Assembly (NCBI GenBank): GCA_001599915.1
Contig: BCIG01000014.1
Coordinates: forward strand, 310,001-374,000
Length of the DNA stretch: 64,000 bases
Reading direction: 5' to 3'
Source: Symbiotaphrina buchneri
Taxonomy: Eukaryota > Ascomycota > Symbiotaphrinales > Symbiotaphrinaceae
Every line of letters starts with the position of its first letter. Position 1 is the stretch's first letter. Shown here one piece after another: positions 44,954 through 56,602 of this stretch. The notes under the pieces were generated by a model. That model was not told where the DNA came from. It was given only the letters and a program-made list of their open reading frames with translations, and searched no databases. Made by a program: the position numbers and the translations under genes.

Positions 44954-47074
44954 TCAACCCATCGTCGTCTCCCAACCGTTCTCGATCATAATGTCCATCC
45001 AGTAGACGTTCTGCTCGCCAGAGTCCATGCGAGCCCAAGTCTCGCGCACGAGATCCAGTAGAACGTGGATAGGCTTAGGAGGCAGAAAGTGCAGAAATGA
45101 TGTCAATCGGCTCGTGATGAATTTGCGGGTCCGGACAATATTGACTGTCTGCATGGATATGTCGGAACCTTGGCCGCCGAGCGTCGGAAGTCGAAGTTCG
45201 CTACATGCTCCGACCAGGAGGAAAGGCTGAACGCATTTCGTCCTGGACTCTAAGGGAATTGATTTCAGCAGGTCTAGACTGTACATCGCTAACCCGGTGA
45301 GCCAGCAGTCCATGATAGACTGTTCATCGTCAACCTGGGCTACCAGCTTAAAAGCACTGTTCCCTGCGTATGTCTCCACCCGACTGGCGAGGCTGTCCAG
45401 ACCATTCCCAAAATCTGGAGCTCGGGTTCCTGGACGTAATCGGCGACTTAGCAAGTCCGGGAAAATGCGATACAGCTGCAATAGGCCATTACAGCGGTAG
45501 ACTTCGGCAATTTCTAGGAGATGCCGCACAGGAGTTCTGTCGTCCTTTGGGTTTATGACCGCATTCTCAGCTGGATGAGTTAGAGCTAACAGTCTCTCCT
45601 CCAAGCGTTGAGCGATGCTGATGGCCTGCCGGATCTGTTCAATATCTGCTCTTGAGGTGAAGGTCCTGCTTCGGATGCGAAGTCGCTCTCGACGGATCAG
45701 CTTGCCGACCTCGTACACTGTAAGCTGGGCTTCTCGTGCAATACCAGTCCAAGGATGTGGCACAACGCTTTGGGTTGGCACATCCGCAGGGGCCATTTCC
45801 GAGGCTGGAGTCCCTAACTCATCGTCCTCGGCAACATAAGAAAGTAGCATCTCCCAATAGATCAAAGCTTCTCGAAAAAACAACATGTTGCGACCGTCCG
45901 TTCCTGAAACCCCAGCGCTTTGTCTAGATGACATTGACTTTACAACCTGCTTAGCACGGTTGAATTCTAAAATTCCCAGGTCCTTCGGGTCATGCCAACT
46001 AGCAGTCTGGCCCAACATGACAAGAGCCAGTAGCGATTTTTCATCAACATCAGGAGATTCTAGCTCAAACTGAAGCAGGCGAATGGCTTCTTTGCGCAGT
46101 TTGATACCGACACCACCCATCTGCGGAAAGTCATCCGCGAGACACGCGGCCGCCATGCTCTGCATGACATGATATATGGACGGACTAGAATTCCAAAGGC
46201 GAGAGACTGTTGTTCTGAAAGGGTTCATCGGGCTGTCGTAACAAGAGAAGATAGCAGCAACTTCTTTGAAGTAATATTCCACCAGCATCGAAGATGTATC
46301 GGTCAATGACCTGGACATTGGCTGAACTACAGCCGATGAAGATATCAATGGGCCGCAGCCCGCAAGTGATGGCCGAGGCAAAGGGGATTCGGCAAATTGA
46401 GGTTGCGGACTGCCTTTGAAGTTCACTAGAGATCCCATGCTACCGAAAGCTCTCGTGTTAAACTCAACCACTGCAGACTGTCGCGCTTCTTCCCGGCCAC
46501 TGTCTGTGAAAGTTTGCAAGGAAGACACCTGACTTCCTCCATACTGGTGCGTAGAGGTAGGCCCAGATGGCTGAGGAGTAGGGCTTCCAAAGAAGCCCGA
46601 GAGGGTCGGATCAAATCCACTCAAGAATGGATCGTCTAGTGATATACCATCTTCAGCTGGATCTCTCCAGGGCGAGTAGCTGTCCTGTATATCGGTCGAG
46701 AACTCTTGGCCATTCAACTCCCACTCTAGGCCAGATATTTCCTGAGGCTGAGCGGATACTGGACCCTCCAAGCCGCCATCACCAGGAACGACATTTTCCG
46801 GCGCAACTCTGTCAGGTGCGCGCGAAATTCCTTCCTCGCCAGCTACAAAGATCTCATATTTTGTCGACCAACGTAGGGATTGTGTGTACCCTGGGCAGAT
46901 GACTCCTTTCCTGTTGCATCGGCCGCAGGAAGGCTTCGCCTCGTCGCATTTTAACTACAATGCAAGATACGATGAGCCAATGCTTCCAGAATGTTCAAGA
47001 CGGAATACACGATCTCGTACCCTCTTATCTTTGCACCGAGCGCATCCGTTTCGTGATTTCTTTACACTTCTCAT
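44954..47074 (-). CDS. Zn2Cys6 transcription factor with fungal-specific domain
   Basis: Two exons, 47074-47021 and 46954-44954, give 684 residues. The binuclear zinc cluster is CARCKDKRLKCDEAKPSC plus GRCNRKGVIC: Cys11, 14, 21, 28, 31 and 38, spacing C-X2-C-X6-C-X6-C-X2-C-X6-C. The intron sits between Arg18 and Leu19, inside the cluster. A Ser/Gln-rich linker (about 80-200) precedes a large helical region (e.g. SSMLVEYYFKEVAAIFSCYDS, SPSIYHVMQSMAAACLADDF, LALVMLGQTASWHDP) typical of the fungal-specific transcription factor domain. Its targets are unknown, and no metabolic cluster lies beside it. Confidence 0.92.
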
Positions 47075-47790
47075 TTTAGAATTGCTGCTACCGAGCACGA
47101 TTTGCTGGCCTAGCAAGATCCGCGCTTGAGTCAGTAACCAAGGGAGGTTAAATTTGAACCTTCTCAAGGCACCATTCGGATGCAAGACTCAAGATGTCTG
47201 AACGTGAAAGGGATGTTGCACTTTATTGACCAAGGTACCTTGTCTTACCCATAACTTTATGCGATAGCTAAGATAATCTTATCTGCTCCCATACGTACCC
47301 CGCCTCGCTTTCAACTCCCTTTCGGTCGGCGGTCCGACAAACAAGCATGCCGCTTAATTCCGGTTCCTCCCGCCAAGTTACGACCAAGACTAAGAGCTGG
47401 AATCTACGGCTCTGTAAGTAAGCTATGACCTTAGTGGTGAAGCCTGCCAAAAACGACGCATCATGCTCCTAGCCGTTCGAAAGATGTGACCAACAAAATG
47501 TGGAACTCAATGCCCAATCTACTGCTCGGAGACGTGGTCGTTCACTGCGCGTCCTCAATGTCGGCGATGGCCAGTGTTTTGCAAATCCTCTTGCTATGAC
47601 ATTGATCAGTGCCAGATTTGAACGCGCTGCGGCCGGTCGTTGTACCAGCAGATGTCACTTGCCGCAGAAATGTGGTGGAAAGGTCTATATCCTTTCCCGA
47701 AACTGCCAAAGCCCTCCTGGGAGCCAAGATGCTCTTCGTCCAACTCACTGACGTATATTTCTCTGTTATTGGAAAAGTTGACTATTAAGG
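47075..47790. other. Intergenic region
   Basis: Promoter side of the Zn2Cys6 gene and 3' flank of the RING gene; only short open frames without motifs. Confidence 0.5.
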
Positions 47791-49475
47791 TTACCCGTCG
47801 GCATGGCCCGCGAAGAGAGAGCGACAAATTCGCCCTGCTTGTGGTCTTGAAGTATCCTCCGAGACCTCCTGAACCACTCTCTCTCTCATCCTGCGTAATT
47901 GTCGGTCTTTTCTGACCATTGCGTTCGTAATTGTCTTGGGACAGTAGCCTCTTGGTAATACACTCTTCTTGCAATCCGGACAGAGGCTCGAGCGCTTCTG
48001 GAGGAATGGATCTATGCACCCCGGATGGAAGATGTGTAAACACGGAAGCTCGCGAACCCACGTTTGATGCGGAATGAAATCTTCAAGGCATATCGAGCAG
48101 GTTGGCTGGAAGTATGTCAAGTTTTGACATGAGTGATCTGTAGGGCCAATGGATGCATCAGCCAACTCGGACATGTGCATTGTGCATGCCGTTTTCCGCA
48201 CTGCTACATCCGAGATAGCCGCGCCTGAGGATACAATGTTTTCACAGAGCAGCGGTCCGCATGCGACAGAGGGGCTCGTTTCAGAGGGTCCATTGGTTAT
48301 CTCCCTTGTATCGGTAGGCTTCGAACTCTCCGGGGCCAGCAAGTCCGTGCTTTCTGACTTCGGCTCATATTCTAGGGTTCGCAGCTTTTCCACAATGTCC
48401 TTTGGTACCGTGAGATGCTTGATTCCCAGTCCCTCCAGATCAACCTCACCCAAAAGAATGCGACTTCGTAACGCTTGCCGACGACGATGGCGGATCCAGG
48501 CCATGAAAAAGGATATCATGAACACTACTGCCAGAAGAATGCCGATAGCGACGGCCAGAAAGACCCAAAAGCTAGGTCTCGAGGTCGAATCATCTGCTTG
48601 ATGCTTAGTTTGTGTACGCTCAAGCACATTTAAGGGCTGCGGCATACCGATAGTGATGACAGTGTACATACGCGCGTAGTCGCGCGAGTCGTATTCTTCG
48701 GTGAGCTCATGGCCGTAAGGCACATCTGTCATATTGCCCGAATAGCGACTCAGTTGGTACATCAACGTCTCTCCCACGTCACCCGGCACCGCATAGACAG
48801 GATAGTCATTCTGCATCTTCCATGAATCTCCATCGTCCAAGCTCCAACTTGGATCATTGGCAGTTGGAGGCTCGCTGGGGCCACTACCGGGCTGATAAAA
48901 CAGAAATGCTTTGGTGGGATCGTGAACCGCTGCGGCAAGGTATGCCAGCGTACAGTTTGCAGAGAACCAGGGGGCAAGCGCAATAAGTTGATAGCCGTAA
49001 TCTGGGAGGTTTGATCGCCTTGTTACGTTCGTTGGGATGAATGCCTCAGAGACACGCCTGCATGGATCGTTGTCTGAAAGATCGGGGACGTAGAGGAAGC
49101 CCCGTATGTCTCCGTCGGCCCCCGCTGCATTGGTAGAGAGAGTGCGGATGTCAGAGCTAGCATGGAGGTAGAATGAGATGGTATCCTTTGTTTGGCGGTT
49201 AGTCGCCTCTCTTACGAATGGTCTGCACAAGAAAGAATCGAAATGCTCTTGCATGGCTTGGCATAATCGAACTGACGATGACTGGGCTGTATCCACTTAC
49301 ATTTGCACGGACCAGGTCGTTTGTATCGGCCGACCACTCAAGGTCTGGAACAATCAATATGAACGTCTCGATTGACTGCGCCGCTGCAGAATGTCCTTGT
49401 TAGTCCTCGAGGGTAGCAACGTGGGGTTGCTTATGTAGCTTATAAGCTAATTTCGCAGGTAAACTTACCCATCAT
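47791..49475 (-). CDS. Membrane-anchored RING-H2 protein, probable E3 ubiquitin ligase
   Basis: Proposed exons: 49475-49469 (ATGATGG), 49383-49301, 49185-47791, 494 residues. The last exon is secure. A lumenal domain of about 200 residues has several sequons (NDT, NVT, NCT, NMT); a membrane helix FWVFLAVAIGILLAVVFMIS lies at about 236-260, then a basic stop-transfer (RHRRRQALRSR). A RING-H2 at 393-435 follows: CSICLEDF, PCLHIFHPGC, CPDC (C3H2C3). The layout matches PA-TM-RING ligases of endosomes or vacuole, though I cannot confirm the PA fold. The 5' structure is inferred: the donor after VRAN is joined to DTISFYL through an acceptor AAAG with a CTAAC branch upstream. The RING binds E2 enzymes. 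Confidence 0.8.
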
Positions 49476-50401
49476 TTGGCTATGAACCGAACGATTCGTA
49501 GACACTGATCACGAGTCACAACCTCAGTGGTGTGGAACAAGCTCTGTTCCAGTTCCCCGGAAATGTACGGCAAGGAACGAAAGCGACGCTGAGGAGCCGG
49601 AGCCAGCGAGTATTGATATCATGGTAATGAACAAATCCATGGACACAAGTGTTGGAGGAGAGGTAATAGGGCTCAAGTCCGATGTATACGCAAGAGAACG
49701 GATTACCACAGCTTGTTGGGCTTGGTTAGCAGCATGGCTGCTTTCACCAGGTGCATTGGTTTGATGTCGCGTTTAGGCAGACGAGACGGTCTCCATGCAT
49801 TTGATGGGCTAAGCTCCAGCCACCAAAAACAAGCATTGTCAGATCGAAGCTTGATATGAGCAAGCCTTCCTCGCTCCGCTAGCCAATGAAGCAAGGCAAG
49901 CTCCGAATACCTTGAGAACAAGGTACTCCGTACTCCGTACAGAGCGTGTCTCTGCACCAGTAAGCTCGTATCTCCACCAGAGACAGTGTCGGTGTACGTG
50001 AATTGTAGCAGCATCCCGTAATTGCAGCTGCGCGCAAGTCCGTGACTTTCAATTCCCGGTCATTGCACTCCTCAACCCTCAAGGTTATAAACCTGCGCGA
50101 ACACACTGCTCGTACCTCATGCCACCAAGGTAACCGTACACCGTACTTCGTACCGTTGGAGGGGCCTCTCCGCGGATCTCGGATCTCTCCGGCGCTAGTC
50201 AATATAGAGATCGCCTCTGACGGAGTAGCCTGCCCCACGACATCTGGTACTGTAGTAGTTGGACTGCGGCGTGCCTCCTCCTTCTGCCAACAACATACGT
50301 GCCTTCCTCGGGTGGTCATCAAAGCACCATCGTAACTCTATTCTTCCTATCATCCTTCGTCTAAGCACGGCGGGCTTTGCTCTTGCCTGCGGTTGTACGA
50401 G
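49476..50401. other. Divergent intergenic region (RING ligase / NGG1)
   Basis: Contains overlapping TACTCCGTA copies at 49924-49939 and a TACTTCGTA copy at 50144. No gene recognised. Confidence 0.5.
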
Positions 50402-52764
50402 ATGCCACCTCAGGGAGGAAAAGGAAAGAGCAAAGGGCGTGAAGCCAGACGCTCCCGGAGCCGCAACACCACGCCCAGTTCATCAGGCCAGCCAACCACC
50501 TTTGGTGGAGATGAGAGCACAGAGACTGGCTACCTCGAGATACCCATTACCAACTTGGCGGTGCGCAGCAATATCACGTATGAGTCAATCTTGGAACGTC
50601 ATGGAGGCGGAGCTGGCATTCCGGATTCGAGGCATCTTGAAGCTCTTGCCGCAGATCTGCGCACTTTGGCTAGCCTTGCCGAACAAAGGAGTCAAGCTTG
50701 TGATCGAGGTATGCGTGAGCTTGCGAAGCGTCGCAAAGAGAGAATCGAAGAGGAGCGTCAGCGGGAAAGAGAAGCTCAGATTGAGGAACAGAAGAACGTG
50801 GCAGCCGCGGCCGAGATTGAGGAAGAGTCAAAAGGCAGAGCAGGTGAAAAGATAAAAAAGAAGAAGGACAGACCATTGGCGACTGGCGCTCACGGTGTGG
50901 CTCGGCAGGACGGGTTAGACCCAGAGCTTAAAGGTATGTTTACAACTGTCGCCTTGCGGTTCAGTTTGCGGATGTTCTTTCTTGTACAGCTTCTATTGTA
51001 TCATGCCCTCGTTCCCTTAACATCGTTCCCCATAATCTCACTTCACCCCACACATTCCTTTCTTCCTAGTCCATCCTCCACCGCAACATGGCAAAGTCAG
51101 GCAATAAGAAGAAGCGCGGAAAGGCGCGCAATTACGTGTATTCCCACGTCCCTGGCAGCCTCGACCGGGAGAACGCTGCTCTTGCCGAGAGTGCGAAGCA
51201 GTTGACTGACCGCATTGCAAAATCAGGCGCTGAAGAAACTGCTACCACGAGCAAAACCCAGGCCACGCCCACGAAAGGAAAGCAGGAAAACACCTCGGCT
51301 AGCATGTCTTCCCTATCGCCCTCCAGCCATGCTCAGACTCCTTCTACAAAAGCGCCTGAAGAAGTCGAAGCCAATGCAGAGTCTTCCTCTGAGGACGAGG
51401 GTGCCCTGGAACATCAACCACCTCCTGCTCCAGCGGTTCCGCAATATCAAACTTTTGGACCGGATCCGTTGACTTTCGATGACCCAACTATCTACCATAT
51501 TCGCAAAGTGGAGCCTGGCATGACCGAAGAACAGATCAAAGAAATATACTCGGTTGCTTCCTACCCCAAAACCGACTTGCATGACCTCATGCCCGGAACG
51601 CCTCCAGATAAGGACTTCAGCAATGCAAAGCCCGCAAGTCAAGTCAACGCGAACACCTTTGCCACCTACATTGAGCCCTTCACCCGTCCCCTCACTGACG
51701 AAGATATGGCCTGGCTGAAGGAAAGGGTAAGTGTTGTGCCTGAGACGCCTTTGAGGACGACGCTGACAGCAAAACAGGGTGATCGCACTACTCCCTTCGT
51801 CATTCCACCTCGCGGAAAGCGTCACTACAAAGAGATTTGGGCTGAAGAGGATGGTTCCATCTCCCTAGACTCGTCTTCGGCTGGTCAGGAGAAGCTCCCA
51901 GCGAACCAAGCCTGTGGTAGTATGGATCAGATGACGGATGAAACTGCTGCAAGTGAGCAGTTGTCGACCGGTCCCGTCCTAAGCCGACTTCTTTCGTTGA
52001 TGCGACCCGAAAACAGGGGATCACCGGAAGATAAAGTTGCGAGTAACGGAATCACAAATGGCGAAGCTGAAAGCTCAACCAAAGCTGTTGACGCTGACCA
52101 GAATGCTGACCATGAACCTAATGGTGACGCAGAGAAATCGGATCCTCTTCCACCGGCAGCCTTCATTCCTGAATCCAGCTTGCCCGGTTGGAAGACCCCA
52201 AATGTGAAGATGGATTATGGCCAGATGGATGAGCGTGTCAAGGCTGAGCTTCGCCATATTGGCTTTCTCCCTCCCGATCAAGAACCGGACTACGACGCGC
52301 ATTACGATGACGAGGTTGCGGCGCGGCTGAGATACTTGCAGAATGAGCTGAAGGCGCAAAGCATAATCAACGGGGCTCGAAAGGCTCGCCTCGCTGAACT
52401 GGCACAAGTTCATATGGCATGGCAAGAGTATCAGACTATCCAAGAGGATCTTGACACTCAAGTCAACCAAGCATATGCCAAGCGGAGTCGCACTTTGGGC
52501 AAGAGTAAGAAGCACGCGAAGAAGCCGGGCGGCGCTGGCGGTGGGAGCCACGCTGCTGGAGGTGCGGGAGCGGCGAAACCTGGGATAGGTGACGCCACGA
52601 AGCAAATCATGGATAGGAGGAAGAAGTGGATGGATAATATCGGACCAGTCTTCGATGAGAGCGTGAATCGTGTGCCTGGTAAAGACGAGTCCATTTTCTC
52701 TGATGACGTGATGGCGCCACTCATTGAGAAGGAGAAGAGAGAATGGGATGAGCAGGAGGAATGA
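50402..52764 (+). CDS. NGG1: SAGA/ADA histone acetyltransferase subunit Ngg1 (Ada3)
   Basis: Ada3 joins Gcn5 and Ada2 in the acetyltransferase module of SAGA. Exons 50402-50933, 51101-51726 and 51778-52764 give 714 residues. The N-terminus has a long charged helix (ELAKRRKERIEEERQREREA). Conserved blocks: PPPAPAVPQYQTFGPDPLTF, DDPTIYHIR, DLHDLMPGTPPDKDFSNAKP, QVNANTFATYIEPFTRPLTD, DRTTPFVIPPRGKRHYKEIW, and the C-terminal region with DEVAARLRYLQNELKAQSII and RRKKWMDNIGPVFDE. The second intron (51727-51777) is 51 nt, a multiple of three without stops, so retention would add 17 residues. The first acceptor (GTCAG at 51100) was chosen because it alone gives the right phase. Confidence 0.92.
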
Positions 52765-52968
52765 CGACGATGATGGCACCGTCTAGGTTCAGGCATCCGT
52801 ACATTCGCATCCTGAGTCCGTTGAGTGAAAAGCCGTCTAAGAAAGTGGGGGTGGGGAGTTGTATGATATCCAGGCTACACTCAGAACAGAAATGTCAACT
52901 TTGACTTGAACATTGATGCGCAGCTCTTAATCCAGTTTGTGAAGCCATCACTAATGAGACAGAGACCT

Positions 52969-53853
52969 CTACGAGGCAAACTTATCATGCTTCCCTTTCA
53001 CCCTGACATCCAAGAGTACCTCGTGATAGTTACCAGCCCGTCTAGCTCTCTTGAGTGTTTTAACCTCATCGTCACCTAATCTCCGCCCTACAGCCTCCTC
53101 CAACTCCTTTCGACTAATCTTCTCTCTGGCCTTCTCTTCTTTGGAAGCCTTGAGGCGTGGCTTGAACCTGGCCTGCATGCGGATTCGAAAGGTGCTGTTA
53201 AAGGTGATGTCTGTCGAGTCCCCCCGGATCTCGGGAGGGGACGACGTTGAGATGCTGAGGAACGTTTCTCGTTGGGTCTGAATAGCAAATGTCCCCGGAG
53301 AGTCTGGCACAGGGATGCAAAGGAACGACTCTTCCTGCGATACCGCTTCCCTCGTAGCAGAAAGCATTCCAAATTTGTCGCAACTCAGGTACCTGGACGC
53401 AGGATCAGCTAAGCCCTTATACAGACATACCAAGCTAGTAAGAGAGAGGATTGACACGGACCGACCATGATGCCCTTTGAAGCTGATCGCCTCTGTCCCA
53501 GCTACCCTGTTGGCAACCCATACCTGCCTCACATCATGTGGTTCCGCCGTCGCCAGGTCGCCCTCGATTATATTTTCCAGGACAAGGGGAAAGACCTTGC
53601 CATTGGCATCGCACGAGATTGCGGTTGGCGGCTCCGACGGCAGTGCAAAGATCACCGGGCCAGCAATGTCCGCGACTGCTTCTGCTGAGACCCACGAGTC
53701 GTCGTCGGTGGGCTCGGACCCTACATCTTCAACTCGAGCGACGGAGCGTTCCTTGGTGTGCAATTCGGCGCCCTGTTCCTCATCCGCCGCAGCCGTGCGC
53801 TTGCGCTTCTTAGGCTTCTTGTCCCCCTTGAAAGATAGAGGCTTTACTGGCAT
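52969..53853 (-). CDS. FRG1: FRG1-like protein
   Basis: FRG1 has a fascin-like beta-trefoil and is linked to actin bundling, nucleoli and pre-mRNA splicing in animals. Two exons, 53853-53462 and 53392-52969, give 271 residues. Seen: a Lys/Arg-rich start (SFKGDKKPKKRKRT, a nuclear signal), then IAGPVIFALPSEPPTAISCD, VRQVWVANRV, ISFKGHHGRYLSCDKFG across the junction, the typical FRG1 core, REAVSQEESFLCI, and a basic helix KEEKAREKISRKELEEAVGR. I chose ATG 53853 (MPVKPLSFKG); the frame above it lacks conserved sequence. The 287-bp divergent promoter is shared with the 2OG oxygenase gene. Confidence 0.88.
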   Translation of the reverse strand: MPVKPLSFKGDKKPKKRKRTAAADEEQGAELHTKERSVARVEDVGSEPTDDDSWVSAEAVADIAGPVIFALPSEPPTAISCDANGKVFPLVLENIIEGDLATAEPHDVRQVWVANRVAGTEAISFKGHHGRSVSILSLTSLVCLYKGLADPASRYLSCDKFGMLSATREAVSQEESFLCIPVPDSPGTFAIQTQRETFLSISTSSPPEIRGDSTDITFNSTFRIRMQARFKPRLKASKEEKAREKISRKELEEAVGRRLGDDEVKTLKRARRAGNYHEVLLDVRVKGKHDKFAS

Positions 53854-54140
53854 GCTCACGACGGCTTGCGGAACGATGATCTGGTACGAGCTACTTTGGG
53901 CTTTTGGTAAAGCTTCGCCAGATCTAAGGTAGGTGTACAGGCGGTGAGCCCTTTCTGCCGGCAAAGACCCCTCCTATCTATCGATAAAACAACGAACGAT
54001 AAACGATAACACGATACCTGAAATGGAAGGAGGTTCTGGACAGAGGAGACGATAACGGTTGGGGGTCTCAAGCTTAAGGCTCTCGTGGTAGGCCCCTTTA
54101 TTCTGCTTTGTTCTCCAACGTGTGAAATTTCCAGCGAACC

Positions 54141-55392
54141 ATGCGGGACCCAGTTGTGGTAAGCCTGAAAGAGCTTCAGTCAGGTATGGTTTGATGCTAT
54201 CACAGGAGTGCGAAAACTAATGAGCCAAAAGGGACGGTCCCTTTCTCCAAACTCCAAGAAGCGTTCGGGCCGGATTCTCTGGGAATCATACTCGTCAAAG
54301 ATCTACCTTCCAATTTTGTGAAGCTACGACAGGAGCTGCTCTCATATGCATCTTATCTGGCGAATCTGCCGGAAGATGAGCTGGGTAATATTCAGCCGTC
54401 CTCGAAGCGGCATCTATGGAACGGGCTGATGTATACTAATACGGGAGAACACCTGCAGCAAAACTAGAATTCCCTGAATCTCACTGGAATGTGGGCTGGT
54501 CCTGTGGCAAGGAGAAACTGAACAATGGTCAATATGACACCATGAAGGGCTCCTTCTACGTCAACTGGCGCTTCGAGAAGGTGAGCCAAACTCCTTGCGA
54601 AACCCCTCTCCCTCACCCGGTGCTCACGCCGCCTAGGAACCGGAGATACAGCCCTCCGTAGCTGAACGGTATCCCGCGTTTCCTTCTTTCACCTCGCCTA
54701 ACGTTTGGCCTCGTGAGGAGCTACTTCCAGGCTTCCGGAAGACCTACCGGGAGCTCTGCGGTCTCATAGTGGATACCGCTGTCCTGGTAGCTCGAGCCTG
54801 TGATCAGTATGCTGAAGCGAACATCGAAGGATACAGAAAGGGCTGCCTGGAACAGATGGTCCAGAGCAGCACGAGTACCAAGTCTCGGCTACTTCATTAC
54901 TTTCCTCCAGCATCTGAGACGAGCGATGCGACGGATGGACAGACTGCAGGGCAAGACGAGCGGGAAGATGTCATAGACGACTCGTGGTGCGGATCTCACA
55001 TCGACACGGGATGTCTCACGGGTCTGACTTCGGCAATGTTCGTCAACGAGTCCCTGCACCCGCCGACAGGCGCTTTTCGGCCGCTGCCGGGGGTGACATA
55101 CTCCCCTGATCCGAAAGCCGGGTTGTATATCCTGTCTCGGTCCTCCGAAGTCACCAAAGTGAATATACCGCATGACTGTCTCGCTTTTCAGACCGGCGAA
55201 GCTCTCGAGGTCATCACCGGCGGGAGGTTCAAGGCAGTACCGCACTTTGTCCGGGGGCCTAGACATCTGGGGCCGGACAAGGTGGCGAGGAACACATTTG
55301 CCGTTTTCAACCAACCTAACTTATGGGACATGGTAGATGAAAAGAGGGATTTCGGCATGTTCGCTAAAGAGATTACGGAGCGGAATCACTGA
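54141..55392 (+). CDS. 2-oxoglutarate/Fe(II)-dependent dioxygenase-like protein
   Basis: Four exons, 54141-54183, 54232-54384, 54459-54580 and 54637-55392, give 357 residues. The double-stranded beta-helix of the isopenicillin-N-synthase-like branch is suggested by FGPDSLGIILVKDLPSNFVKLR, WNVGWSCGKEKLNNGQYDTM, YPAFPSFTSPNVWP, then GSHIDTGCLTGLTSAMF with iron ligands His227 and Asp229, and GGRFKAVPHFVRGP with His309. The usual Arg that binds 2-oxoglutarate would be Arg312. The substrate is not known. Such proteins are widely conserved in fungi and need not belong to a secondary metabolite pathway; none is seen nearby. Confidence 0.85.
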
Positions 55393-55747
55393 TCACTGTC
55401 TATGAGGTTATGCAAGCATTTAATCCATCGTATTCCAAGTCGCCAGCCCTGTGAGACTGGCAACAGCCTTTGGAAGGGATATTCAGCAAGTCTAAATGAG
55501 GAAAGCCCATGTAACGCCACTGTCATGCTCGCTGGATGATAGACAAGACGATTGTGGAAGGATGCATGCAGGACATTAAGAAGTCCCCCTTGGAGTCCAA
55601 TGGCAATGATGACGAGCAAATGACCCTTTAATGAGAAATCAGTGAACCGGAAGCCATCAATATGGCTGTACCTGAAACGCCCAGACGTGATCCATAATCA
55701 TGCAATAGCCCGTAGAGAGAAAAGAACGCAGTCAGCAGAGGCTAGTG

Positions 55748-56602
55748 TCACACCGCCGAACGGGTTTGGCGTGGATTGTTTGCCGTCGGACCGGTGGGAT
55801 GCAGAGCCGCCAATTGACGAAAGGGTGCGGCTGGGACAATCAAGGGGTGTACGAGAGGTTGCGTTCCTGAGGGAGCTGTGGATGGCGGCGTGGGCAGATA
55901 AGACCGTGGATAAGCCACAGACAGAGAGCTGCTGGCAGGTCGAAGCCTTGCTGGAGGTCTGGTCGCAGTAATGCTGCCGAGCATCTGACTATCCCTGCCG
56001 AGCAGACCCCTTTCCGCCGCATCCTTCAACCATTGCTCCCACTCGGCATCCAGGGTTACGTCTGCCCCGATCTCTCGAGCAGCCACGGCAGCAATGAGAC
56101 GCTGATTGAGCTCAAGTCCCACGCTATGCTGCTCACCGTCACTCCAATCCACATCTTCCATCTCGTCGTCGGCTTCCTCATTCTCCACGTCAGATATGGT
56201 AAGAGAGTCCGGTTCCACCCATGGCACAATGTCATCACCAGTGGTGTCCTTGACTGTTACACCTTCATCCTTCTCGTACCTTTCCCTAGCCCACTTGGTA
56301 CCCTCCCAGCGGCACAAGGTACTGATTTCATGCGCCGTAAGTCCTAGCTCGTCAAATGCACGGAAGAGACGCCGGTGATGAGGGAAGTGCCGCAACCGTT
56401 GCCGATGAGCGGGCGAGGAGTAGTCCAGACCGGGATACCGCGCTTCCACACTGTCCAGCGTACCATAGAATCTGCTGGTCTCATGCCTCACTTCAGGAAC
56501 GAGGTTCTTTGTAAGGTGGGCCGCGAAAGAGGTCGGATCAGTAGGTTTCGGATTCGGGAAGAGCTGATTGTAGACGAGGACATGCAAAGGTTTCTTATGC
56601 AT
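55748..56602 (-). CDS. Conserved fungal protein of unknown function
   Basis: Single exon, 284 residues from the ATG at 56602 (MHKKPLHVLVYNQLFPNPKP). The open frame above begins only with a TTG. Parts look ordered (HHRRLFRAFDELGLTAHEIS and LCRWEGTKWARERYEKDEGV, predicted helices). An acidic patch (VENEEADDEMEDVDWSDGEQ, about 140-160) and a helical segment with WEQWLKDAAERGLLG follow, then a disordered Pro/Ser/Thr-rich tail. I do not recognise a named domain. The reading frame is supported by its clean composition against the shadow frames. It is convergent with the 2OG oxygenase gene. Confidence 0.75.
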   Translation of the reverse strand: MHKKPLHVLVYNQLFPNPKPTDPTSFAAHLTKNLVPEVRHETSRFYGTLDSVEARYPGLDYSSPAHRQRLRHFPHHRRLFRAFDELGLTAHEISTLCRWEGTKWARERYEKDEGVTVKDTTGDDIVPWVEPDSLTISDVENEEADDEMEDVDWSDGEQHSVGLELNQRLIAAVAAREIGADVTLDAEWEQWLKDAAERGLLGRDSQMLGSITATRPPARLRPASSSLSVAYPRSYLPTPPSTAPSGTQPLVHPLIVPAAPFRQLAALHPTGPTANNPRQTRSAV

